Positions 34,200-43,800 of a stretch of DNA of 64,000 nt are shown one piece after another; position 1 is the first letter of the stretch, and each line of letters opens with the position of its first letter. A program made the translations under genes and the position numbers. The notes under the pieces are model-generated. The model made no database searches and was not told where the DNA came from. It was given only the letters and a program-made list of their open reading frames with translations. Source of the stretch: JAAUTT01 sp963846585 (GTDB taxonomy: Bacteria; Bacteroidota; Bacteroidia; Bacteroidales; JAAUTT01); NCBI GenBank assembly GCA_963846585.1, contig CAWJWO010000017.1, positions 1 to 64,000 on the forward strand, in the 5' to 3' direction.

Positions 34200-35250
34200 C
34201 TTCCAATGCATTCAATACTTCTAATGGTGAATGTACAATCCCCCCGTAACGGCCAAAATGTTTAACAGGGATTTTACATTCTACTGCAAGGCGTATATCT
34301 TCTATCATTTGTCCGGCATTCATTTCTACTGATAATATACCTTTAACCTTACCTATCATTTCGTAAAGTTGTTTTTTAGGAAAGGGAAATAAAGTCTGTG
34401 GACGGAATAGCCCTGCTTTAATTCCTTTTGCACGGGCCAGTTGAACTGCTTTCTGGCAAATTCTTGCAGAGGCCCCATAAGCTACTACAACATATTCAGC
34501 ATCAATGCAGTCAATAATTTCGAATCTAACTTCGTTTTCTTCCATCAGCCTGTACTTTGATTGAAGATGTTGATTATGTCTCTCCATGCCAAGAGAATCG
34601 AGATCAAGTGAGGTAATAGTATTTTTATTTCTGTGAGCAGGTTTTCCTGTTAATGCCCATGTATCATCAACCTTTGTCAGCCGTGCCATCTGATCAAATA
34701 ACTCCACTTTTTCCATCATTTGTCCGATTACTCCATCTGTTAATATAAGTGCCGGATTACGGTATTTAAAAGCAAGTTCAAAGGCTAAAGGGACAAAATC
34801 CGCCATTTCCTGTACCGAAGCAGGAGCAAGCACAATTAACCTGTAATCGCCATGCCCGCCTCCCTTGACAGACTGGAAGTAATCGGCCTGCGAAGGTTGT
34901 ATTGTACCAAGACCCGGTCCTCCCCTGACTACGTTAACAATTAAGCAAGGCAATTCGGCTCCTGCAATATATGATATCCCCTCCTGCATTAAGCTAATTC
35001 CCGGACTCGAGGATGAAGTCATTATCTTTTTGCCTGTACATGCTGCACCATAAACCATATTTATTGCAGCAAGTTCACTTTCAGCCTGTAGAACCACCAT
35101 TCCGGTCCTTGAAGCAGCGTCTTCAATCATTAAATATTCTAAAATTTCTGATTGCGGGGTAATCGGATATCCGAAATAAGCATCTGCTCCGGCACGTATT
35201 GCAGCTTCTGCAATAGCTTCGTTACCCTTCATTAATTTTATTTCCGGCAT
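34177..35250 (-). CDS. 2-oxoacid:ferredoxin oxidoreductase, alpha subunit (VorB/KorA type)
   Basis: A protein of 357 residues. The N-terminal pyrimidine-binding domain has GNEAIAEAAIRAGADAYFGYPITPQSEI (in part GADAYFGYPITPQSEI), SSSSPGISLMQEGISYIAGAELP and VNVVRGGPGLGTIQPSQADYFQ. The C-terminal half carries domain II (YVVVAYGASARICQKAV, GIKAGLFRPQTLFPFP, SVEMNAGQMIEDIRLAV). This pattern is that of 3-methyl-2-oxobutanoate/2-oxoglutarate ferredoxin oxidoreductase alpha subunits. It lies behind the small ferredoxin subunit in the operon. Neighbouring aminotransferase and PaaK genes point to oxoacids derived from amino acids. Confidence 0.9.
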   Translation of the reverse strand: MPEIKLMKGNEAIAEAAIRAGADAYFGYPITPQSEILEYLMIEDAASRTGMVVLQAESELAAINMVYGAACTGKKIMTSSSSPGISLMQEGISYIAGAELPCLIVNVVRGGPGLGTIQPSQADYFQSVKGGGHGDYRLIVLAPASVQEMADFVPLAFELAFKYRNPALILTDGVIGQMMEKVELFDQMARLTKVDDTWALTGKPAHRNKNTITSLDLDSLGMERHNQHLQSKYRLMEENEVRFEIIDCIDAEYVVVAYGASARICQKAVQLARAKGIKAGLFRPQTLFPFPKKQLYEMIGKVKGILSVEMNAGQMIEDIRLAVECKIPVKHFGRYGGIVHSPLEVLNALEEMIKDRR

Positions 35251-35283
35251 TTGGTCTTTATCTATTTTAGTACTATTTTAATT

Positions 35284-35448
35284 AGTGATGAAGTTATGAG
35301 GTAATGAAGTGATGAAGTAACTAAAAATATTTATCTTAAGTCATCATGTCCCATGTCTCACGTCTCACGTCTTTTTTACATTAGTTATTAGTAATCAGTA
35401 ATTTGTCGCCATTTTCAAATTATCAAATTATCAAATTATCAAATTATT
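35284..35448. repeat. Arrays of GATGAAGT, GTCTCAC and ATCAAATT words
   Basis: GTGATGAAGTTATGAGGTAATGAAG-type octads (35286-35318), CATGTCC/CATGTCTCACGTCTCACGTC words (35346-35371) and four ATCAAATT octads (35413-35447). The last array ends inside the 3' end of the ferredoxin-subunit gene. Confidence 0.75.
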
Positions 35449-35666
35449 TTCTTTTTATACACCGTTATTACCGAGTCAGGACAAACCATTGCACAGTTAG
35501 CACAGCCAGTACATAAATCCGGCTTTTCCATTTTTGCATATGGATAGCCTTTACTATTAACTTTAATTTCCATACTAATTACGCCTGGTGAACAATTTGC
35601 TATACAGACCTCACATCCTTTGCATCGTTCAATGTCAACCACAATAGCCCCCTGAATTTTTGCCAT
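35439..35666 (-). CDS. 2-oxoacid:ferredoxin oxidoreductase, ferredoxin-like (delta) subunit
   Basis: A protein of 75 residues with two 4Fe-4S motifs: C-KG-C-EV-C-IAN-C-SP and C-TG-C-AN-C-AMV-C-PD. It is the electron-transfer subunit that passes electrons from the TPP centre to ferredoxin. Position directly upstream of the alpha gene supports this over a free ferredoxin. The start ATG at 35666 gives MAKIQGAIVVDIERCKGC. Confidence 0.9.
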   Translation of the reverse strand: MAKIQGAIVVDIERCKGCEVCIANCSPGVISMEIKVNSKGYPYAKMEKPDLCTGCANCAMVCPDSVITVYKKKII

Positions 35667-35857
35667 CTGTTATTTTATTATTATCAAATTATAATTATAT
35701 GTTAGAATAAACTTTTGCGTCAATGCAAAAATAGTTGTAAAGGTTGTAAAATTGTATAGGTTGTAAAATATATTTCTAATATTTACCTCTTAACCATTAT
35801 AACATAATAACCTTTACAACTTTATAACCTTTATAACTTATTGTATTAATTTTAGGG

Positions 35858-37177
35858 TTAAACACTTATAACAGGATGATGTTCCCTGAATAGTTTCAAT
35901 CTATCCCCCAGCTCATCTGACTGATTTATCTTAAATTGAGATACACAGGCACGGATACCTTCTTTATCGCTTCCCGTGATATCGAGGGTTACTGAGCTAA
36001 TGCCATAATAAATAAGTTCCTCCATAAGCTGTCCACCCTTAAACCCAGGATAGTTTACTGTAAAATAAAAACCATCGCCAAGTGGCTTGTCTTCATCTTT
36101 ATCGTATACAAGATAAAACCCGTTTTCAATAAAAAGGTTCTTCATTATCCTTGCACGTTTTTCATATTCACGAATTTCTTCAATAAAATTGAATTTTCCA
36201 TCATTCGCGGCCTTAAGCATGGCAGCCATAGCATATTGTGCTGAATGTGCCGTTCCTGCTGATAATGAATATAATGACCCATAAATTATAGCATGTCCTA
36301 ATTCATCGGTACCAAAAAATTGTTTTAAATTAGCTGCTTTGCGATTAAAAAGACTATCGGGTAATGCCATCACCCCGATACGCTGGCCTGCATAACTGAA
36401 TATTTTAGAACCTGAAATAATTAAAATGCAATTTTCAGTATATCTTCTTATTGTAGGTTGAAATGGCAGTTGACCAGGCTTACCTATGTTATTCCTGAAA
36501 TCCATCCCAAAATAAGCCAGATCTTCAATGGCGATAACATCATATTTTTCAATAAGTTGAGCTATAAACTGCAATTCTTTTTCTGATAAACAAATCCATG
36601 AAGGATTATTTGGATTCGAATAGAGAACTGAAGAAATATCGCCTTTTTCAAAATAAGATTCCAGCTTATCTTTTAATTTTGTTCCCCTATAGTTAAATAT
36701 ATCAAACGATTCGAATTGTAATCCAAGCGCCTTAACCTGAAGTTTATGTACAGGAAAACCAGGATCAATAAAAAGGGTCTTATTTTTTGACGGGTCAAGA
36801 TGGCTAATTATCATATGAGAAGCCATTGAAGCCTCCATAGAACCTACAGTTGGAATACATCCTCCGGGAGTAAAATCAGCATTTGCAAAAAGCTTCAGGA
36901 AACGTGCAGTTTCAAATTTTAATTCTGAAATACCTTCCATAGGAGGATAAACAGAACATACCCCGCATTTGATAGATTCAAGTTCAGCATCAGTTCCGAT
37001 AGCAGAACCCGGTAATCCCGGAACGCCCATTTCCATCCTGAAAAACCTTATATCCGATTCTTTTTCAATAGCGTTTACCAGACGAACCATTTCACGGATC
37101 GAACTTTTTCCGACATCTTTGATGCCAAATTCTCTTACTTTGTCTTTAACAATTTCTTTTTTTACAGGTGTACTCAC
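35858..37177 (-). CDS. PLP-dependent class I/II aminotransferase
   Basis: About 439 residues from the GTG at 37177. A TTG at 37225 is possible but lies in a heptad array. Fold type I features: MEMGVPGLPGSAIG near the N-terminus, SNPNNPSW (cofactor loop), AIEDLAYFGMDF (Asp that contacts the pyridine N), and SGSKIFSYAGQRIGVMALP with the Schiff-base Lys. It probably converts an amino acid to the 2-oxoacid used by the downstream oxidoreductase, or the reverse. The substrate is not readable. It lies between paaK and the ferredoxin-subunit gene on one strand. Confidence 0.85.
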   Translation of the reverse strand: MSTPVKKEIVKDKVREFGIKDVGKSSIREMVRLVNAIEKESDIRFFRMEMGVPGLPGSAIGTDAELESIKCGVCSVYPPMEGISELKFETARFLKLFANADFTPGGCIPTVGSMEASMASHMIISHLDPSKNKTLFIDPGFPVHKLQVKALGLQFESFDIFNYRGTKLKDKLESYFEKGDISSVLYSNPNNPSWICLSEKELQFIAQLIEKYDVIAIEDLAYFGMDFRNNIGKPGQLPFQPTIRRYTENCILIISGSKIFSYAGQRIGVMALPDSLFNRKAANLKQFFGTDELGHAIIYGSLYSLSAGTAHSAQYAMAAMLKAANDGKFNFIEEIREYEKRARIMKNLFIENGFYLVYDKDEDKPLGDGFYFTVNYPGFKGGQLMEELIYYGISSVTLDITGSDKEGIRACVSQFKINQSDELGDRLKLFREHHPVISV

Positions 37178-37327
37178 GTAAAATAATTGTTTATTGTTTA
37201 TTGTAATTATAGAATCAAGAGCCAAGAACCAGGAACCAAGACTTAGAATCTAATTGTTGGTTGTTTTTTAGTGTAATAAGAAAACCAAAAATTATAATAA
37301 AATTTTTATTAAATATTGAATCCATTT

Positions 37328-37440
37328 TTATTTATCTTTTATCTTTTATCTTTATTTCTGTCCTCTGACCTCTGTCCTCTGTCTTCTGTCCTCTGTCTTG
37401 GTTCCTGGTTCCTTTTCATTTGCACATTTGCACATCTTCT
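37328..37440 (-). repeat. Composite of four repeat words after paaK
   Basis: On the plus strand: TTTATCT units (37329-37353), CTGTCCT/CTGACCT/CTGTCTT units (37358-37397), TTGGTTC/CTGGTTC (37398-37411), then CATTTGCACATTTGCACAT (37417-37435). Read from the paaK stop codon, this is the same word order as at 30991-31095 after lepB. An AACCAGG/AACCAAG partner lies at 37216-37240. Confidence 0.8.
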
Positions 37441-37441
37441 A

Positions 37442-38743
37442 TTAGTATTTCCTCTTATCTATCACACGTCTTGCCTTGCCTTCTGATCGTTCGATTGTTT
37501 TTGGTTCAACAAGTTTTACTGCAATACTAAGTCCCAGAGTGCTTTCAAGGTTTCCCTGTAATTTTTTAGCTAATTTTTGAAGTTCACTTATTTTGTCCTG
37601 GAAAAATTCCTGTTCAACTTCCACCTGAAGTTCAAGTGTATCCAAATTGTTAATTCTATCAACTATCAATAAGTAATGAGGCTTTGTTTCGCTCATATCC
37701 AGCAATACACTTTCAATTTGAGATGGGAAAAGGTTAACTCCCCTGATAATCAACATATCATCACTTCGTCCCAGGCATTTTTTCATTCGCACCAGTGTCC
37801 TGCCACATTTACAAGGTGCATAATTAATTACTGATAAATCACGCGTCCGGTATCGTAATAATGGTAATCCTTCTTTGGTAATTGTTGTAAATACCAATTC
37901 GCCTTCGCTTCCCTCCGGTAATACTTCTAATGTTTCAGGGTCGATGATTTCAGGAATAAAATGATCTTCATAAACATGCAAACCATCCTGAAATTCACAT
38001 TCGCAGGAAACTCCCGGTCCTATTATCTCACTTAATCCAAATATGTCAATCGCTTTAATTTTCCATTTCTCTTCAATTTCACGACGCATATTTTCAGTCC
38101 AGGGTTCAGCGCCAAAAATACCAACCCTTAGCTTAAACTCATCACGATTATATCCTTCTTCTTCAACTGATTCAGAAAGATACAGGGCATATGACGGGGT
38201 ACATGCCAGGACAGTGCTTCCGAAATCATGCATTATCTGCATTTGCCGTTTTGTATTTCCTCCTGAAACCGGTATTACAGTTGCACCAATTTTTTCACTT
38301 CCGTAATGAAGTCCGAGTCCTCCGGTAAATAAACCATATCCATATGCTATGTGTACCATATCGTGTTTATGCGCACCGGCACTAACAAGGCTTCGGGCTA
38401 CTACTTCACTCCAAATTGACAAATCGCGGCGTGTATATCCCACTACAGTGGGTTTTCCTGTGGTACCTGATGATGCATGAACCCTTACTATCTCACTTTG
38501 AGGAACTGCAAACAACCCAAAAGGATAATTATCTCGTAAATCCTGCTTAGTGGTGAATGGGAGTCTTTTTATATCATCAATACTTTTAATATCCTCCGGA
38601 TGCAATCCTGATTCCTGCATTTTACTCCTGTAAAACGGAACATTATGATAAACACGATCCACCATATCGATAAGCCTTTCAGACTGACAATTTTTCATAT
38701 CACTCCGGCTCATACATTCGAAACTTTTATTCCAGATCATCAT
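37442..38743 (-). CDS. paaK: Phenylacetate-CoA ligase family enzyme
   Basis: A protein of 433 residues. The adenylation domain has SSGTTGKPTVVGYTRRD (P-loop-like A3 motif), GIFGAEPWTENMR, FGLSEIIGPGVSCEC (A5) and RTRDLSVIN (A7). The C-terminal domain (MLIIRGVNLFPSQIE) is the typical PaaK end. It forms aryl-acetyl-CoA from the acid, CoA and ATP. Next to an oxidoreductase that makes acyl-CoA from 2-oxoacids, it may work in either direction, salvaging arylacetates for reductive amino-acid synthesis or, less likely, disposing of CoA esters. The first of two adjacent ATG codons is annotated. Confidence 0.9.
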   Translation of the reverse strand: MMIWNKSFECMSRSDMKNCQSERLIDMVDRVYHNVPFYRSKMQESGLHPEDIKSIDDIKRLPFTTKQDLRDNYPFGLFAVPQSEIVRVHASSGTTGKPTVVGYTRRDLSIWSEVVARSLVSAGAHKHDMVHIAYGYGLFTGGLGLHYGSEKIGATVIPVSGGNTKRQMQIMHDFGSTVLACTPSYALYLSESVEEEGYNRDEFKLRVGIFGAEPWTENMRREIEEKWKIKAIDIFGLSEIIGPGVSCECEFQDGLHVYEDHFIPEIIDPETLEVLPEGSEGELVFTTITKEGLPLLRYRTRDLSVINYAPCKCGRTLVRMKKCLGRSDDMLIIRGVNLFPSQIESVLLDMSETKPHYLLIVDRINNLDTLELQVEVEQEFFQDKISELQKLAKKLQGNLESTLGLSIAVKLVEPKTIERSEGKARRVIDKRKY

Positions 38744-38749
38744 ATAAAA

Positions 38750-38952
38750 TTATAGTAGTAAGTCGTAAGTAGTAAGTCGTATGTATCTTAATCCAATATA
38801 CACGATCAAAATAAAATACAACAAAATACTAAATATTTTAAATTAGGTTAATTCTCTGTTTATATATCTTGAATTTTAAATATGTTAATTTAAGAGTTAT
38901 ATAAGTATTAGTTATCAAGTCTTACGACTTACGACTTATTACTTACGACTAA
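38750..38952. repeat. Inverted pair of GTAAGTAGTAAGTC arrays
   Basis: The paaK-ACT gap starts with AGTAGTAAGTCGTAAGTAGT-type words (38754-38781) and ends with their reverse complements, CTTACGACTTACGACTTATT (38921-38949). About 140 bp of unique AT-rich DNA lies between. The same word occurs singly at 55834-55855. Confidence 0.8.
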
Positions 38953-38955
38953 TTT

Positions 38956-39384
38956 TTACATTTTTTCCAAATCCTCAGCAGTTAAAATCCTGTATTTATT
39001 TTTAACAAGTATTGGTAATGCCAGTTCAATATTTTCAGGCCTGATTATGAGAACCGCATTAGTGCTCCATTTAAATGCATACATGTATTCAATACTTATA
39101 TTTTTGTCAGCCAACGCTTTTAACACGCCGGCAAATGAACCAGCCTGATTAGAAACTGATAATGCAATAACTTCAGTGGTAGTAACTGCAAATTCTTTGG
39201 ATTTTAAAATTTTTATCGCATATTCAGAATCACTCACTATTAACCGGAGGATTCCATATTCAGAAGTATCAGCGATAGTCAACGCGTTAATTTTCACGTT
39301 TTCCTGTCCCAGGCTTCCAAGTACTTCAGCCAAACGTCCCGATTTATTTTCGAGGAAAACTGATATTTGTTTAATATGCTCCAT
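38956..39384 (-). CDS. Tandem ACT-domain amino-acid-binding protein
   Basis: A protein of 142 residues made of two ACT domains. The first is ISVFLENKSGRLAEVLGSLGQENVKINALTIADTSEYGILRLIV (in part FLENKSGRLAEVL and EYGILRLIV). The second is VIALSVSNQAGSFAGVLKALADKNISIEYMYAFKW (in part VSNQAGSFAGVLKAL). Each has the G-x-L helix start that binds amino acids at dimer interfaces. It has no catalytic or DNA-binding domain. It is the first gene of the paaK-aminotransferase-oxidoreductase operon, so it is probably a regulatory sensor for the amino acid whose metabolism the operon serves. Confidence 0.85.
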   Translation of the reverse strand: MEHIKQISVFLENKSGRLAEVLGSLGQENVKINALTIADTSEYGILRLIVSDSEYAIKILKSKEFAVTTTEVIALSVSNQAGSFAGVLKALADKNISIEYMYAFKWSTNAVLIIRPENIELALPILVKNKYRILTAEDLEKM

Positions 39385-39455
39385 TGTTTAGTTGTTAGTT
39401 TTAATACAGACCGCCAATATATGCATCATTTTTTAGAAAAACCAAAACAACAGGT

Positions 39456-39480
39456 AAAAAATCTAATTATTAGATTTTTT
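39456..39480. promoter_or_regulatory. AT-rich 11-bp perfect inverted repeat in a divergent intergenic region
   Basis: AAAAAATCTAA-TTA-TTAGATTTTTT lies between the divergent ACT-domain gene and the giant repeat gene. It looks like a bidirectional terminator hairpin, but neither neighbour ends here, so an operator or a relic is possible. Confidence 0.4.
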
Positions 39481-39611
39481 TAATTTATCTAATTTTTTGG
39501 TAAAATATCTTAACCAAAATTTTAAATTTTCCGTATAAACATAAAAAAGAAAGTAACTTAAGATAATATTATATTTACAAATCTGCCTTTATAAATAACT
39601 TATATTTACAT

Positions 39612-39911
39612 ATGAAAACGTCAATTGCCAATAGACTTAAATTATTTACATATCAAAAAGCTTTAAAGCCTTTGGCATTTTTCGTTATTTTATTCTTCAC
39701 CCAGGCTAATATTCACGCAGCTGCACCCACTACTCAAGCCAGTAATTTAATTTTTAGCAGTATTCAGACTAATCAGCTCACTGCAACCTGGACAAATGGT
39801 AACGGTACAGGCCGTGCAGTATTTATATACAGGGTGATTCCGGTAGTGCCGCTCCTGTTAATAATACCACCTACACTGCAAATACCGTTTATGGAAGTGG
39901 AACACAAATAG
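39612..39911 (+). CDS. N-terminal fragment (signal peptide and start of FN3-like module 1) of the giant T9SS adhesin
   Basis: The frame encodes a signal peptide (hydrophobic FFVILFFTQANIHA, cleavage near HAAAP) and the first half of a module: TTQASNLIFSSIQTNQLTATWTNGNGTGRAVFIY. At about 39832 a one-base deletion relative to the downstream modules breaks the frame, and the remaining residues to 39911 are out-of-frame translation. This fragment is clearly the missing start of the gene at 40369-49974, which lacks a signal peptide of its own. The whole locus should be read as one gene of about 10.4 kb. Confidence 0.7.
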   Translation: MKTSIANRLKLFTYQKALKPLAFFVILFFTQANIHAAAPTTQASNLIFSSIQTNQLTATWTNGNGTGRAVFIYRVIPVVPLLLIIPPTLQIPFMEVEHK

Positions 39912-40800
39912 GAAGCCTCAGGATGGTATTGCATTTACAATGGTGCAGGGAACTGAGCGTGGTATTACTGTTACCGGGTTAACTCCCAGTTACCAGCTAT
40001 AGGATCATGGTATGCGAATATAATACCGGGCCTACATACCTTAAAACCACTGCACGGAACCAATGTCGCAAACATTGTAACATACATTGCCCCTGCCACT
40101 CAAGCCAGTAATTTAGACTTATAGTAACATTCAGACTGACCACAGCTTACTGCAACCTGGAACAAATGGTAACGGTACAGGCCGTGCCGTATTTATATAT
40201 CAGGGTAATTCCGGTAGTGCCGCTCCTGTTAATAATACCACCTACACTGCAAATACCATTTATGGAAGTGGAACACAAATAGGAGCCTCAGGATGGTATT
40301 GCATTTATACTGGTATTGGTACTACGGTTACTGTTACAGGGTTAACTCCAGGTACCAGCTATAGGATCATGGTATGCGAATATAATGCCGGGCCTACATA
40401 CCTTACCACTGCCGGAACAAATGTCTCAAATACTTTAACATACATTGCCCCTGCCACTCAAGCCAGTAATTTAAATTTTAGCAACATACAGACAACACAG
40501 CTCACAGCTTCCTGGACTAACGGTAATGGAGCAGACCGTGCTGTTTTCATTTATAAAGGTTCTTCCGGAAGTGCCGCTCCCGTTAACAATACCACCTACA
40601 CTGCAAATACCGTTTATGGAAGTGGCACACAAATAGGAGCCTCAGGATGGTATTGCATATACAATGGTATAGGGACTACGGTAACTGTTACAGGGTTAGC
40701 CGTTGGTACAAGTTATATGGTAATGGTATGCGAATATAATGCTGGTCCAACGTACCTGACTACTGCCGGAACCAATGTTGCAAACACTACTACTTTAAAG
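39723..40800 (+). repeat. Three FN3-like modules of about 357 bp; the first two carry many frameshifts
   Basis: Modules begin at 39723, 40089 and 40447 with the shared start (C)CTGCCACTCAAGCCAGTAAT. Module 3 and the second part of module 2 are intact (ASNLNFSNIQTTQLTASW, AVFIYKGSSGSAAPVNNTTY, SGWYCIYNGIGTTVTVTGL). Between about 39830 and 40165 at least seven small indels, mostly single-base insertions, appear when compared with module 3, including GGAAGCC for GGAGCC and CTGGAACAA for CTGGACAA. Confidence 0.8.
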
Positions 40801-43800
40801 TTAAATCAGACTATAACCTTTACACTGGCATCTCCTAAAGCTTTTTCAGCTGGTACCCTGGCTTTAACAGCCACAGCAACCTCTGGGCTTGGTGTTACAT
40901 ATTCAAGTTCAAATACCAGCGTTGCTACAGTGACAGGCAGTACCTTAACATATGTGGGACTTGGGAAAACAGGAATTACGGCATCTCAGGCCGGGAATGC
41001 CAGTTATAATGCAGCAACCCAGGTAACGGATACCTTGGTCGTTACTGTTGGGTCACAAACTATAACATTCCCGGGCATCGCAGCCAAACTTCTCACAAGT
41101 CCAGATTTTTCTCCCGGGGCAACAACAAATTCCGGACTTAAATTATCTTATACAAGCAATAATCTTGGTGTAGCTACAATTACAGCTGGCGGGCTCATTC
41201 ATATTGTTGGTGCCGGAACAGCTAGCATTACTGCTTTCCAGGGTGGTAATGCCAATTTTAATCCTGCTGCTCCGGTAACAAGTACTTTTTCAGTAACAGC
41301 AGGTACTGCTCAAACAATTACTTTTAATGCCCTGCCTACCAATAAATTACCTGGCAGCGCTGACTTTAGCCCTGGCGCTACCGCATCTTCAGGTCTGACT
41401 GTAACCTATACCAGTAGTAATCTTAGTGTTGCTACAATTACTGCAGTAAATTTAATCCATATCGTCGGATTCGGATCTGCAAATATAACTGCCATTCAAC
41501 CTGGCAATGTCTCTTATAGCCCGGCGGCCCCGGTAACTAAACCATTAACAGTTGGCGTTCAAACTATAACTTTCTCTGCCATTCCTGTCCAAATACCCAC
41601 AAACGCTGATTTTTCTCCCGGTGCCTCTGCTTCTTCAGGTCTGCTGGTGACTTACTCCAGTAGTAACCTTAGCGTAGCTACAATTACCGCCGGAGGATTT
41701 ATTCACTTAGTCGGGGTTGGAACATCTACCATCACTGCAAGCCAGAATGGAAATTCATCCTGGGGTGCGGCAACACCTGTAAATCAAACTTTAACTGTAT
41801 CAGGTCAAACAATAACATTCCCCGCAATTCCTGCCCAATTACTTACTTCACCGGATTTTTCACCGGGTGCAACAGCATCCTCAGGCCTGCAGGTTACTTA
41901 CACCAGTAATAATTATAGTGTGGCTACTATTACCGCAGGCGGATTAATTCATATAGTTGGCGGCGGAACAGCAAACATAACAGCCAGTCAGCCTGGAAAT
42001 ACCTCTGTTGGAGCGGCTGCTTCGATTACAAATCCTTTGACAGTAGGCGTTCAAACAATTACTTTCCCTGCATTGCCTGCTAATAAGATAGTTGGCAGTG
42101 CCGACTTCAGTCCCGGGGCAACAGTAGCTCCATCAGGATTAACGATAAGCTACACGAGCAGCAACCCAGGTGTTGCAACTATAACAGCCGGCGGATTGAT
42201 TCATATCATTGGGGTTGGAACAACAAACATTACAGCCAGCCAGGCAGGTAATACCTCATACAGCGCTGCCATTCCAGTTATGCAAAGTTTAACCGTTGGT
42301 GTTCAAACAATTACATTCGTGGCATTTCCTGCAAATCTGCCTCTAAATTCTTATTATTACCCTGGTGCAACATCATCCTCCGGTTTACCTGTTACCTATA
42401 CGAGTGATAATACCAGTGTTGCCGTAATTACATCAGATTCCATCTATATCGTCGGCAATGGAACAGCCAATATAACGGCCAGCCAGGCCGGCAATGCCAC
42501 TTATGCTCCTGCTGCACCGGTAACGAAAGCGCTAACAGTAGGTATGCAAACAATTACTTTCCCTACCCTGCCTGTCAATTTAGCTGTTGGTGCAAAAATT
42601 AATCCAGGGGCTACAGCATCTTCGGGTTTACAAGTAACATACACAAGCAGTAACTATAGTGTAGCTGCAATTGTTAATGATTCTGTTTATATAGTTGGCA
42701 TTGGAACTGCTAATATAACTGCATTCCAGGTGGGTAATGCAAATTATAGTCCTGCTGCACAGATAACTAATCCTATTACAACTATTGGCGCACAAGCTAT
42801 TACTTTCCCAAATTTACCTGTAAATGAAGTTTTAGGCAGCCCTGAATTTAATCCGGGAGCTACGGCATCCTCGGGTTTACAGGTAACATACACAAGCAGT
42901 AACCTGAGTGTTGCGACAATAGTAAATGATTCAATTCGTATTGTTGGAAGCGGAACCACCATCATTACAGCCAGCCAGGCAGGTAACGCCTCTTGGGGAG
43001 CAGCCACACCATTAACACAAAACTTAAATGTTGGTGTCCAGACAATAACTTTCCCTAATATAGCTACCCAAATACTCGGAAATCCAGATTTTTCTCCTGG
43101 GGCAACTTCATCTTCGGGATTACAGGTTTCTTACACAAGCAGTAACCTTGGTGTCGCTACAATTACCGCCGGGGGACTTATACACATAGTTGGAATTGGT
43201 ACTTCCACCATTACCGCAAGCCAGCCGGGCAATGCTTCATACAGTGCGGCCGTAATTCAAACTAAAACATTAACTGTTGCAGGTCAGATAATAACTTTCC
43301 CCGCAATACCGGCCCAACTTTTAAATTCCCCTGATTTTTCTCCGGGTGCTACAGCATCATCAGGATTAACTGTGACTTACACAAGCAGTAATACCAGTGT
43401 AGCAACCATTACTGCGGCAGGATTGATACATATAGTTGGAGGAGGTACAGCTAATATTACGGCGAACCAGGCTGGCAATGCCTCAATTAGCGCAGCTGCT
43501 GCGGTAACAAACAGTTTAACAGTTGGTGTACAAACCATAACATTTCCGGCCATAGCTGCCAAAACCCTTGCTTCCCTGAATTTTTCTCCAGGTGCAACAG
43601 CATCACCTTCAGGTTTAACAGTAATTTACACAAGTAGTAACCCTAGTGTAGCTACCATAGTTAATGATTCGGTACATATAGTCGGACTTGGAACTTCCCA
43701 GATTACAGCCAGCCAACCCGGAAATGCATCATACAGTGCAGCCGCTCCGGTTATACAAGTTTTAACAGTAGGTGGTCAGACAATAACATTTAATGCCTTT

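Noticed and set aside
39830..40170. Programmed ribosomal frameshift joining the signal peptide to the giant gene
   Set aside because: At least seven indels in different directions would be needed; a single slippery site cannot restore the frame.
43377..43562. Minus-strand frames within the giant repeat gene (for example 42744-43007, 43377-43562, 46722-46913)
   Set aside because: They are shadows of the repeated plus-strand codons, recur in phase with the repeats and have no independent features.
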